A DNA stretch of 13,123 bases from Fimenecus sp045532175 (GTDB lineage Bacteria; Bacillota; Clostridia; Oscillospirales; Acutalibacteraceae). The stretch is taken from assembly GCA_045532175.1 (NCBI GenBank), contig JAZSFK010000055.1:1-13123 (forward strand), in the 5' to 3' direction. A program made the translations under genes and the position numbers. The notes beneath the pieces are model-generated. The model was not told the origin of the DNA and ran no database searches. It worked only from the letters and a program-made list of their open reading frames with translations. This document shows positions 1 through 6,176 of this stretch, in pieces; the first letter of the stretch is position 1, and each line of letters begins with the position of its first letter.

Positions 1-67
1 GCGCAGTTGGTAGCGCGCGTGGTTTGGGACCATGAGGTCGGGAGTTCGAGACTCTTCACCTCGACCA
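1..67 (+). tRNA. tRNA-Pro (TGG), 5' end cut by window edge
   Basis: Only the 5' acceptor strand and first bases are missing. The anticodon stem (18-22 with 30-34) encloses a 7-nt loop with anticodon TGG at 25-27. The T-loop TTCGAGA is at 45-51 on a 5-bp stem containing two G-T pairs. The 3' acceptor strand is 57-63, followed by an A discriminator and an encoded CCA (65-67). It belongs to a tRNA array whose promoter lies before the window. Confidence 0.93.
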
Positions 68-78
68 TTGAATCATTA

Positions 79-155
79 GGGCCTTTAGCTCAGTTGGTTA
101 GAGCAGCCGGCTCATAACCGGCTTGTCCGGGGTTCGAGCCCTGTTGTTCCCACCA
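79..155 (+). tRNA. tRNA-Ile2 (CAT, lysidine type), T and acceptor stems mispaired
   Basis: The D-arm is normal, and the anticodon stem GCCGG/CCGGC carries loop CTCATAA with anticodon CAT at 113-115. The body resembles Firmicute tRNA-Ile2 (GG.CCTTTAGCTCAGTTGG...), whose C34 is modified to lysidine by TilS to read AUA, rather than elongator Met. The 3' side is odd. Acceptor GGGCCTT (79-85) faces TGTTCCC (145-151) with only three G-C pairs and one T-G pair. The T-stem 128-132/140-144 has two mismatches and a wobble. The length of 77 nt including CCA is normal. It may be a damaged copy, a pseudo-tRNA or an assembly error. Confidence 0.72.
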
Positions 156-158
156 CAT

Positions 159-235
159 GGCCCGGTAGTTCAGTTGGTTAGAACGCTAGCCTGTCACGCT
201 AGAGGTCGACGGTTCGAGCCCGTTCCGGGTCGCCA
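159..235 (+). tRNA. tRNA-Asp (GTC)
   Basis: This is a complete cloverleaf with acceptor GGCCCGG (159-165) pairing with CCGGGTC (225-231) with one G-T pair. The anticodon is GTC at 193-195, the T-loop TTCGAGC is at 213-219, the discriminator is G, and CCA is encoded at 233-235. Only three bases separate it from the preceding tRNA, which indicates processing from one precursor. Confidence 0.97.
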
Positions 236-241
236 TTTTTT

Positions 242-317
<76 letters not shown>

Positions 318-324
318 ATCGTAT

Positions 325-400
325 GCGGATGTAGCTCATCTGGTAGAGCGCCACCTTGCCAAGGTGGAGGTAGCGAGTTCGAGCCTCGTCATCCGCTCCA
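325..400 (+). tRNA. tRNA-Gly (GCC)
   Basis: Acceptor GCGGATG (325-331) pairs with CATCCGC (390-396). The anticodon is GCC at 358-360 in loop CTTGCCA. The discriminator is T and CCA is encoded at 398-400. A terminator-like hairpin starts 10 bases downstream. Confidence 0.97.
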
Positions 401-409
401 TAAAAAAAC

Positions 410-449
410 AGGACACAGAATTCTCCCAGTTTCTTGTGTCCTATTTTTA
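410..449 (+). terminator. Terminator-like hairpin between tRNA-Gly and tRNA-Cys
   Basis: Bases 410-417 (AGGACACA) pair with 435-442 (TGTGTCCT). The stem extends loosely through 418-420 and 431-433, and ATTTTTAT follows. It has the form of a rho-independent terminator but sits inside the array, before tRNA-Cys. It may set read-through or act as a processing spacer. Confidence 0.7.
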
Positions 450-465
450 TCAAAAAACTAAATAT

Positions 466-540
466 GGCGACATAGCCAAGTGGTAAGGCATGGGTCTGCA
501 AAACCCTGATTCATCGGTTCAAATCCGATTGTCGCCTCCA
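466..540 (+). tRNA. tRNA-Cys (GCA)
   Basis: Acceptor GGCGACA (466-472) pairs with TGTCGCC (530-536). The anticodon is GCA at 498-500 in loop TCTGCAA, the T-loop TTCAAAT is at 518-524, the discriminator is T, and CCA is encoded at 538-540. I see no clear promoter between it and the preceding hairpin, so expression probably depends on read-through. Part of its T-arm recurs at 729-747. Confidence 0.97.
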
Positions 541-578
541 AAAGAAAACCCATCCAATCGGATGGGTTTTTCTTTTGG
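538..578 (+). terminator. Terminator of the tRNA array
   Basis: A GC-rich core ACCCATCC (548-555) pairs with GGATGGGT (560-567) around loop AATC. An A-rich flank and T-rich tract extend the stem with a single bulged T. The extended stem starts at base 538, so it includes the encoded CCA of tRNA-Cys. It is a strong rho-independent terminator ending the array. Confidence 0.88.
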
Positions 579-582
579 AAAT

Positions 583-747
583 GTATAGTAAGAGGATTTG
601 AACCCTTGGGTTCGAGCGTTAAGAAAATGATGCACTGCATCATTTTTAGCGAGAAGTGGTGAGACGGGTACCGAATTTCGAAGAAATTGGGTCGTCGAGC
701 CATCAACATTCAAGGCGTAGCCGCAGAAGGTTGTCAAATCCGATTGT
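583..747 (+). repeat. Structured block with tRNA-like pieces, ending in a copy of the tRNA-Cys T-arm
   Basis: This stretch holds no convincing gene. It contains three hairpins in a row: AAAATGATGC/GCATCATTTT (624-633/637-646), CCGAATTTC/GAAATTGGG with one mismatch (671-679/683-691), and GGC/GCC (714-722). At 593-604, read on the minus strand, lies a T-arm-like motif, GGGTTCAAATCC. At 735-747 CAAATCCGATTGT duplicates tRNA-Cys 520-532. With a GT insertion the match extends to GGTT(GT)CAAATCCGATTGT at 729-747. Minus-strand open frames across it look like translated tRNA sequence. It could be a dispersed repeat or the scar of an integrated element. Without other genome copies the choice is open. 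Confidence 0.5.
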
Positions 748-772
748 AATTATTGTTTTGATATGTTATAAT
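744..772 (+). promoter_or_regulatory. Sigma-A-type promoter of the small membrane protein gene
   Basis: A -35 TTGTAA (744-749), a 17-base spacer and a perfect -10 TATAAT (767-772) are present. The start would fall near 779, giving a leader of about 32 bases before the ATG at 811. The -35 overlaps the duplicated tRNA-Cys fragment, so the repeat contributes to this promoter. Confidence 0.7.
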
Positions 773-810
773 CGTTTTGACAAATGATAACTTGTGGAGG
801 ATTACAATAT

Positions 811-1140
811 ATGTATGAGACAATTCTTACGTTAAGTGTTGGAATTATCTGTATTGTTCTTGGCGTTTCAAATATGCGTGGTAACATTTCTTCACTTCAT
901 TCATATCATAGACACCGTGTATCAGATGAGGACAGGATTCCTTTCGGCAGACAAGTGGGATTGGGTATTATTATAGTCGGTATCGTCATAATTATATTCA
1001 GCGGTATGACTGTTTTAACTCATTATACGGGAAAAGACATATTCACTCTGGCAGGGTGCGTACTTTTAATTATCGGCATTATCGTAGGACTTGTAATAAG
1101 CTTCCGTGCAATGATAAAGTACAATAAGGGTGTTTTTTGA
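811..1140 (+). CDS. Small three-helix membrane protein, unknown function
   Basis: This is a 109-residue protein. The ATG at 811 is preceded by GGAGG (796-800). The in-frame ATG at 784 lacks a ribosome binding site and would be almost at the transcript start, so 811 is preferred. Three hydrophobic segments are visible at about residues 4-22, 48-68 and 77-98. A basic and histidine-containing cytosolic-looking loop lies between the first two, with the stretch NISSLHSYHRHRVSDEDR followed by GRQVGLG. Loops of this kind (SSLH.Y.RR.V.EED..-G...G) recur in small uncharacterised Firmicute membrane proteins, as I recall them. No catalytic motif is visible. The gene has its own promoter and stands alone, and no hairpin terminator is evident after its TGA. 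Confidence 0.85.
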   Translation: MYETILTLSVGIICIVLGVSNMRGNISSLHSYHRHRVSDEDRIPFGRQVGLGIIIVGIVIIIFSGMTVLTHYTGKDIFTLAGCVLLIIGIIVGLVISFRAMIKYNKGVF

Positions 1141-1375
1141 TTTGAATCTTTCAATATGTTTAATCATTGATTATTTAATTAACTCGATAAATTTGCAACG
1201 CAGTTCCTTAATTGCGAATTTCGAATTACGCATTACGAATTATCCCGAGAAACCCCAATTCGTCAAACAGTTTTAATTTTTAACTCTACTAATGGTTTAC
1301 TTTTCCCCACTAAACCAAAGGTATGTGTATTTTCATCCTTGAATTATCTATACTGAATACGAAAGGAGGAAACCT
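1141..1375 (+). other. AT-rich intergenic region with a short iterated motif
   Basis: This is a 235-base gap with no open frame that I would support. Bases 1209-1241 iterate variants of CGAATT and ACGAATT, partly palindromic around TTTCGAATT (1218-1226). Motifs of this style occur in small non-coding repeats of clostridial genomes. A weak -10, TATACT, is at 1349-1354 in front of the next gene, with no good -35. It would give a leader only slightly longer than the ribosome binding site. Confidence 0.4.
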
Positions 1376-1984
1376 ATGAACCAAATAAAAATCGGCAAGT
1401 TTATTGCTGAATGCAGAAAGAAAGCCAATTTAACACAAATGCAGTTGGCAGAAAAACTGGGTATCACGGATAAGGCAATATCCAAATGGGAACGTGGCAT
1501 AGCAATGCCTGATACTTCCATAATGCTTGAACTTTGTGATATTCTTTGTATCAGTGTAAATGAATTATTAAGTGGGGAGAGAATAGATATGGAAAAAAAC
1601 AATCAGAAAAATGAACAACTATTTCTTGAAATGGCGAAAGAAATAGAGAAGAAAAACAAAACAATCTGGCATTCTATGTGGGCTATTTTGATTGTATGTT
1701 TAATATCTTTGATTACAGGTTTGTTTGTTACAACACTTTTGATACCCGAAGGTATATGGCAAATTGTCACAATTCTCGGACTGTGCGTTGTGTTTTTAAT
1801 ACCTTGCTTCTATGCGTTAAAGCTCGAAATAAGCGTTGGTGCTTACAAATGTAAAAACTGCGGTCACGAAATTGTTCCCACCTATATGCAAGCACTTAAT
1901 GCAATGCACATGGGAACTACCCGATACTTAAAATGTCCTGAGTGCGGAAAACGTACTTGGTGCAAAAAAGTGTTGAAAAAGTAA
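1376..1984 (+). CDS. XRE-family regulator with two membrane helices and a C-terminal zinc ribbon
   Basis: This is a 202-residue protein, and AGGAGG at 1364-1369 sets the start. Residues 6-64 form a Cro/CI-type helix-turn-helix domain (QMQLAEKLGITDKAISKWERG at 21-41, then MPD, typical of this family). A charged linker (70-97) leads to two hydrophobic segments at about 102-123 and 127-147. The C-terminus carries two cysteine pairs, C159/C162 and C187/C190, spaced like a zinc ribbon. The DNA-binding domain and the ribbon would both lie in the cytosol on either side of a membrane hairpin. Family knowledge says such fusions are membrane-tethered transcriptional regulators whose signal is often unknown. 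The target is not evident here. The flanking membrane-protein genes, at 811 and 2140, are candidates by proximity only. Confidence 0.88.
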   Translation: MNQIKIGKFIAECRKKANLTQMQLAEKLGITDKAISKWERGIAMPDTSIMLELCDILCISVNELLSGERIDMEKNNQKNEQLFLEMAKEIEKKNKTIWHSMWAILIVCLISLITGLFVTTLLIPEGIWQIVTILGLCVVFLIPCFYALKLEISVGAYKCKNCGHEIVPTYMQALNAMHMGTTRYLKCPECGKRTWCKKVLKK

Positions 1985-2033
1985 AATCTTATTTGTTTAT
2001 GTTTTTTGATAAACAAGTTATAGGTATAGAACG

Positions 2034-2062
2034 AAAAACATTCACTAAGGTGGATGTTTTTT
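2034..2062 (+). terminator. Rho-independent terminator after the XRE gene
   Basis: Bases 2039-2045 (CATTCAC) pair with 2050-2056 (GTGGATG, one T-G pair) around loop TAAG. A flanking A-run (2034-2038) faces the T-tract 2057-2062. A weaker hairpin, TTGTTTAT/ATAAACAA, lies just upstream at 1993-2016. Confidence 0.8.
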
Positions 2063-2139
2063 GCTTTCTATCGGATTGATTTTGCTGTATTTATAAACAG
2101 AGTGTGTTATTATATGAAAGTAAATTAAGGAGGGAGAAT

Positions 2140-2301
2140 ATGAATAACAATAAACTCAGCAAGAAAAATTGGTTTATAATTATTATGTTCCTTTGGGCGG
2201 GTATAGTATGTATATTTGCACTGCCTCCTCTCTATTTCCTTATTAAAAAAGGCTTTGATATTGAAGAAAAGAAGAATGTTGAGGTAGCGCAATATGAATA
2301 A
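2140..2301 (+). CDS. Small membrane protein, 53 residues, unknown function
   Basis: The start is ATG 2140, with AGGAGG at 2128-2133 six bases upstream. The longer frame from 2104 lacks such a site. The protein begins with a polar lysine/asparagine-rich stretch. Residues about 11-34 form one long hydrophobic segment containing a double proline (ALPPLYFLI), which could be a kinked single helix or a short hairpin. A charged tail (KKGFDIEEKKNVEVAQYE) ends it. The last 8 bases overlap the start of the arabinofuranosidase-like gene, so the two are probably translationally coupled. I do not recognise the family. A role as accessory membrane subunit or regulator of the downstream enzyme is only a guess. 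Confidence 0.72.
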   Translation: MNNNKLSKKNWFIIIMFLWAGIVCIFALPPLYFLIKKGFDIEEKKNVEVAQYE

Positions 2302-4105
2302 ATGGAACTTTTATACTTCGAAAGAAATTAAGCCCGAGGGTTGGCTTCGCCGTCAGCTTGAAATTCAAGCTGAGGGATTAAGCGGTAATCTTCATAAGAT
2401 ATGGCCCGATATCCGTGATAGCGGTTGGATTGGTGGCGACCGTGAAGGCTGGGAAAGAGTTCCTTATTGGCTTGACGGCTTTATCCCTCTTGCATACTTA
2501 CTCGAAAATGAAGAAATGATTGCAACTGTGAAGAAATATATTGATGCGATTGTTTCGGCTCAGCAGGATGACGGTTGGATTTGTCCTTGTGAAAACGGAA
2601 AACGAGAAAAATATGACACTTGGGCAGTGCAACTTATCTGTAAAGTTCTTAAAGTTTATTACGATTGCTCAGGAGATGAAAGAATCCCACAAGTAATATA
2701 TAAAGTGCTTAAAAACTATTATGAACTTCTTAAAAGTGGTGAAATCAAACTGTTTTAGTGGGCTAAATACAGATGGTTTGAGTCTTTTATTTCACTTAAT
2801 TTCTTATATGAAAAATACCAAGAAGATTGGATAAAAGACATTGCAAAAATCATTAAGGAACAAGGCTTTGACTACAACAGAACAACTGAAAACTGGAAAA
2901 AACCAAGTCACGTATGGAAATTGAACACACACATAGTTAATATGGCTATGATGCTTAAAAGCGAAGCAGTTTCTCACGATTTGTTGGATGAAGAATATAC
3001 TGACAATGCCGAAAAGCTCCGTGAAATCCTCGATAAATACAACGGTACTGCTTTTGAAGGATTTACAGGTGACGAGGTGCTTTCAGGTCTTGACCCGACA
3101 AAAGGTACAGAATGCTGTGCAGTAGTTGAACAGATGTATTCTTACGAGGAACTCTTTGCCCATACGGGTGAAAACAAATGGGCGGAACGACTTGAGATGC
3201 TTGCATTTAATGCTTTGCCCGCTACTCTCAGCGAGGATATGTGGACTCATCAGTATGTTCAGCAGGTAAACCAGATTGCCTGCCGGAAAACTATGATTAT
3301 GGCTCCGTGGAGCACAAACGGTCCTTATGCACATACCTTCGGACTTGAGCCGAATTTCGGTTGTTGTACTGCGAACTTTAATCAGGGTTGGCCTAAATTT
3401 GCTCTTTCAGCATTTATGCATAATGGTGATACGATAATTAGTTCTGTTATGTTACCGTCTGTTTTAAATGATGACGGTATTACAATTAAACTTGAAACTA
3501 ACTATCCTTTTGAAAATAAAATGCATTATGTAATAGATGCTGAAAAAGATTTTAATTTTGTAATCCGTATTCCGTCCTTTGCAAAGGAACTTAAGGTAAA
3601 TGGTGAAAATACAGAGATTAAAGACCTTGAATTTGCTATCGGTACAGGTAAGACAGAAATCGAAATTGAACTCGGCACAACTCCAAGTATGAAAGCAAGA
3701 CCAAATGACCTTTATGTATTGCAGATGGGTTCTTTATTATTCTCTGTGCCGATTAAATATGAAAAGCAAAAGAGAGAATACACTAAAAAGGGTGTTGAAC
3801 GAAAATATCCTTATTGTGATTATCAGTTTGTACCGACTACACCTTGGAATTATGGCTTTGCAAATGCAGATTTTGAAATCAGCTATAAAGGGGTAGGGGA
3901 TATTCCGTTTTCACAGGATAAGCCACCGATAACCATAAAGGCAAATATGCAACAAATCGACTGGGGACTTAAATTCCCGTACAGAAGTATTGCGAGAAAA
4001 ACTCCAAGGACAAGAATCCCGATTTCGGAAGTTCAGGAAATTGAACTTTGCCCATACGGTTGTGCAAGACTGCGAATGACCGAAATGCCTTTGCAGAAAA
4101 AATGA
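2294..4105 (+). pseudogene. GH127/DUF1680-type beta-L-arabinofuranosidase, interrupted by an in-frame TAG
   Basis: Both halves are in one frame: 154 codons, a TAG at 2756-2758, then 448 open codons to a TGA at 4103-4105. Read through, it gives about 603 positions, in the usual GH127 range of 600-680. The N-terminal part has GWLRRQLEIQAEGLSG and YWLDGF. The part just after the stop (WAKYRWFESF...YEKY) continues the (alpha/alpha)6 barrel without a gap. Family knowledge places the zinc-cysteine active site on an E-x-C motif and a Cys-Cys pair. Here these are TECC (E273, C275, full numbering) and FGCCTANFN (C357, C358), all kept. No signal peptide is seen, so it would act in the cytosol on L-arabinofuranosyl oligosaccharides or a related sugar. 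The start overlaps the 2140 gene by 8 bases, with a modest GAGG at 2281-2284. I saw no ribosome binding site for restart after the TAG. It could be a recent nonsense mutation, a sequencing error or suppressed amber. Confidence 0.85.
2756..2758 (+). other. In-frame amber codon inside the GH127 gene
   Basis: The codons read K-L-F-TAG-W-A-K-Y-R-W. The flanks are conserved family sequence and no frame shift is needed to rejoin them. The ten intact protein genes here end in TAA (six) or TGA (four), as does this gene itself (TGA), so this is the only in-frame TAG. No tRNA with anticodon CTA is in the window. Confidence 0.9.
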
Positions 4106-4161
4106 GTTTATATTTGTCAGGTACTCATATATCAGTAACAATTGCAAAAATCATATTACAC

Positions 4162-4195
4162 AAAAAAAGACAAGTTTTCCGACTTGTCTTTTTTT
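4162..4195 (+). terminator. Rho-independent terminator after the GH127 gene
   Basis: GACAAGT (4169-4175) pairs with ACTTGTC (4182-4188) around a 6-base loop. Seven A bases (4162-4168) face seven T bases (4189-4195), so it can work in both directions. It separates the fuc operon from the upstream genes. Confidence 0.9.
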
Positions 4196-4294
4196 AATAA
4201 ATAAAACCCGACGGCAGATGAGAATACTCCAAAAACAGTCTGGAACATATTCAAAGCGGAGATATTTCTGTTTAAAAGAGGGCAAGTATGAACT

Positions 4295-4332
4295 AAAACA
4301 TCTTGTTTTTTGTGAACTCTATGTGATATAAT
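4295..4332 (+). promoter_or_regulatory. fuc operon promoter with candidate operator
   Basis: An extended -10, TGATATAAT (4324-4332), has a perfect TATAAT hexamer (4327-4332). A weak -35, TTGTTT (4303-4308), lies 18 bases upstream. A 6-3-6 inverted repeat AAAACA-TCT-TGTTTT (4295-4309) covers the -35, which is where a repressor would block polymerase. The regulator is not in the window. The rest of the 4196-4294 gap shows only a loose AAACAG/CTGTTT pair (4233-4238, 4268-4273). Confidence 0.68.
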
Positions 4333-4361
4333 GAGAGCATAAACTGAAAGGGGAATTTATT

Positions 4362-6164
4362 ATGGCTAAAAACAGACTTATCGGCGATTATCCTGTTATC
4401 GGTATTCGTCCTACAATTGACGGCAGACGTGGTGTTCTTGGTGTTCGTGAATCACTTGAAGACCAGACAATGAATATGGCAAAACGTGCCGCTAAACTTT
4501 TCACAGATAATCTTAAGTATTCAAATGGTGAACCCGTAAAGGTTGTTATTGCAGATACCACTATCGGTCGTGTTGCAGAGGCTGCTGCCTGTGCAGACAA
4601 GTTCCGTAAGGCAGGTGTTGACATTACTGTTACTGTTACACCTTGCTGGTGCTATGGTGCAGAAACAATGGATATGGACCCGCATACAATTAAGGCAGTA
4701 TGGGGCTTTAACGGTACAGAACGTCCGGGTGCGGTTTATCTTGCATCCGTTCTTGCTACTCACGCACAAAAGGGTCTTCCTGCACTCGGTATTTACGGTC
4801 ACGATGTTCAGGACCTTGATGATGAAACAATTCCTGCAGACGTAGAAGAAAAGCTTCTTCGCTTTGGTCGTGCAGCTGTTGCTTGTGCTACAATGCGTGG
4901 TAAGTCATATCTTCAGATTGGCTCAATTTGTATGGGTATCGGTGGTTCAATTATTGACCCCGGCTTTATTGAAGACTATCTTGGTATGCGTGTTGAGTCT
5001 GTTGACGAGGTCGAAATTATCCGTCGAATGACAGAGGGTATTTACGATAAGGAAGAATATGAAAAGGCACTTGCTTGGGCAAAGGCAAACTGCATTGAGG
5101 GTTTTGACAAGAACCCTGAGTCTCTTCAGAAAACTCGCGAAGAAAAGGATGCGGACTGGGAATTTGTTGTTAAGATGATGGTTATTATCAAGGACCTTAT
5201 GAACGGTAACGACAAGCTTCCCAAGGGTTGCGAGGAGGAAATGGTAGGTCATAATGCTATTGCAGCCGGCTTCCAGGGCCAAAGACAATGGACGGACTTC
5301 TACCCCAACTGTGACTTCCCCGAATCAATGCTCAATACATCATTCGACTGGAATGGTGCAAGAGAACCTTATATTCTCGCTACTGAAAACGACGTTCTCA
5401 ACGGTCTTGGTATGCTGTTTATGAAGCTTCTTACAAATCGCGCACAGATGTTTGCCGATGTTCGTACATACTGGAGCGGTGACGCAGTTAAGAGAGTTAC
5501 AGGTTATGATATTGAGGGTAAAGCAAAGGACAGCGACGGTATTATTCACCTTATCAACTCAGGTGCTTGCTGTCTTGACGCAAATGGTGCTGTTAAGGAC
5601 GAAAACGGTAACGCAGTAATCAAGCCTTGGTATGATATGACAGAAGCAGACCAAAAGGCAGTTATGGAAAATGCAACATGGAACTATGCTGACCTTGGAT
5701 ATTTCAGAGGTGGCGGATATTCTTCACGTTTTGAAACAAGAGCAGAAATGCCCGCAACTATGATTAGACTTAATCTTGTTAAGGGTCTTGGCCCTGTTCT
5801 TCAGATTGCTGAGGGTTGGACAGTTGAACTTCCCGAAGACGTTTCTGACACACTTTGGAAGAGAACTGACTACACATGGCCTTGCACTTGGTTTGCTCCT
5901 CGCTGCGACGGAAAAGAGGGTTCACCTTTCAAAACCGCTTATGAGGTTATGAATAACTGGGGTGCTAATCACGGTGCTATTTCATACGGACATATTGGTG
6001 CAGACCTTATTACACTTTGCTCAATGCTTCGTATTCCTGTTTGTATGCACAATGTTCCTGACGAAAAGATTTTCCGTCCTGCTGCTTGGAATGCATTTGG
6101 TATGGACAAGGAAGCTGCTGACTACCGTGCTTGTCAGAATTTTGGACCACTTTTCAAAAAATAA
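4362..6164 (+). CDS. fucI: L-fucose isomerase
   Basis: This enzyme interconverts L-fucose and L-fuculose in the cytosol, the first committed step of fucose catabolism. The 600 residues compare with 591 in E. coli FucI and align from end to end: IGIRPTIDGRR near the N-terminus, VTVTPCWCYGAETMDMDP (91-107), FNGTERPGAVYLA, IYGHDVQD, AIAAGFQGQRQWTD, and the closing DYRACQNFGPLFKK. The Mn2+-binding residues E337, D361 and H528 of E. coli correspond to E342 (ATEND), D366 (FADVRTYW) and H537 (GANHG), all present. The start is set by AAAGGGG at 4347-4353. It is the first gene of a four-gene operon. Fucose isomerases can also take D-arabinose, but the neighbours point to fucose. Confidence 0.97.
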   Translation: MAKNRLIGDYPVIGIRPTIDGRRGVLGVRESLEDQTMNMAKRAAKLFTDNLKYSNGEPVKVVIADTTIGRVAEAAACADKFRKAGVDITVTVTPCWCYGAETMDMDPHTIKAVWGFNGTERPGAVYLASVLATHAQKGLPALGIYGHDVQDLDDETIPADVEEKLLRFGRAAVACATMRGKSYLQIGSICMGIGGSIIDPGFIEDYLGMRVESVDEVEIIRRMTEGIYDKEEYEKALAWAKANCIEGFDKNPESLQKTREEKDADWEFVVKMMVIIKDLMNGNDKLPKGCEEEMVGHNAIAAGFQGQRQWTDFYPNCDFPESMLNTSFDWNGAREPYILATENDVLNGLGMLFMKLLTNRAQMFADVRTYWSGDAVKRVTGYDIEGKAKDSDGIIHLINSGACCLDANGAVKDENGNAVIKPWYDMTEADQKAVMENATWNYADLGYFRGGGYSSRFETRAEMPATMIRLNLVKGLGPVLQIAEGWTVELPEDVSDTLWKRTDYTWPCTWFAPRCDGKEGSPFKTAYEVMNNWGANHGAISYGHIGADLITLCSMLRIPVCMHNVPDEKIFRPAAWNAFGMDKEAADYRACQNFGPLFKK

Positions 6165-6176
6165 GAGGTAATTAAA

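Noticed and set aside
79..155. Calling this CAT tRNA an elongator Met
   Set aside because: The body and the CTCATAA loop match tRNA-Ile2, and a clear elongator Met gene is present at 12977.
784..810. Upstream ATG at 784 as start of the first membrane protein
   Set aside because: It has no ribosome binding site and lies about five bases from the predicted transcript start. GGAGG before 811 fits better.
2921..4105. C-terminal GH127 part as an independent gene
   Set aside because: The first possible start is a TTG with no ribosome binding site, and the 54 codons before it are conserved family sequence.
4947..5288. Antisense frames of up to 113 codons within fucI, fucK and other genes
   Set aside because: They are codon-bias shadows of real genes with no start signals or recognisable domains.
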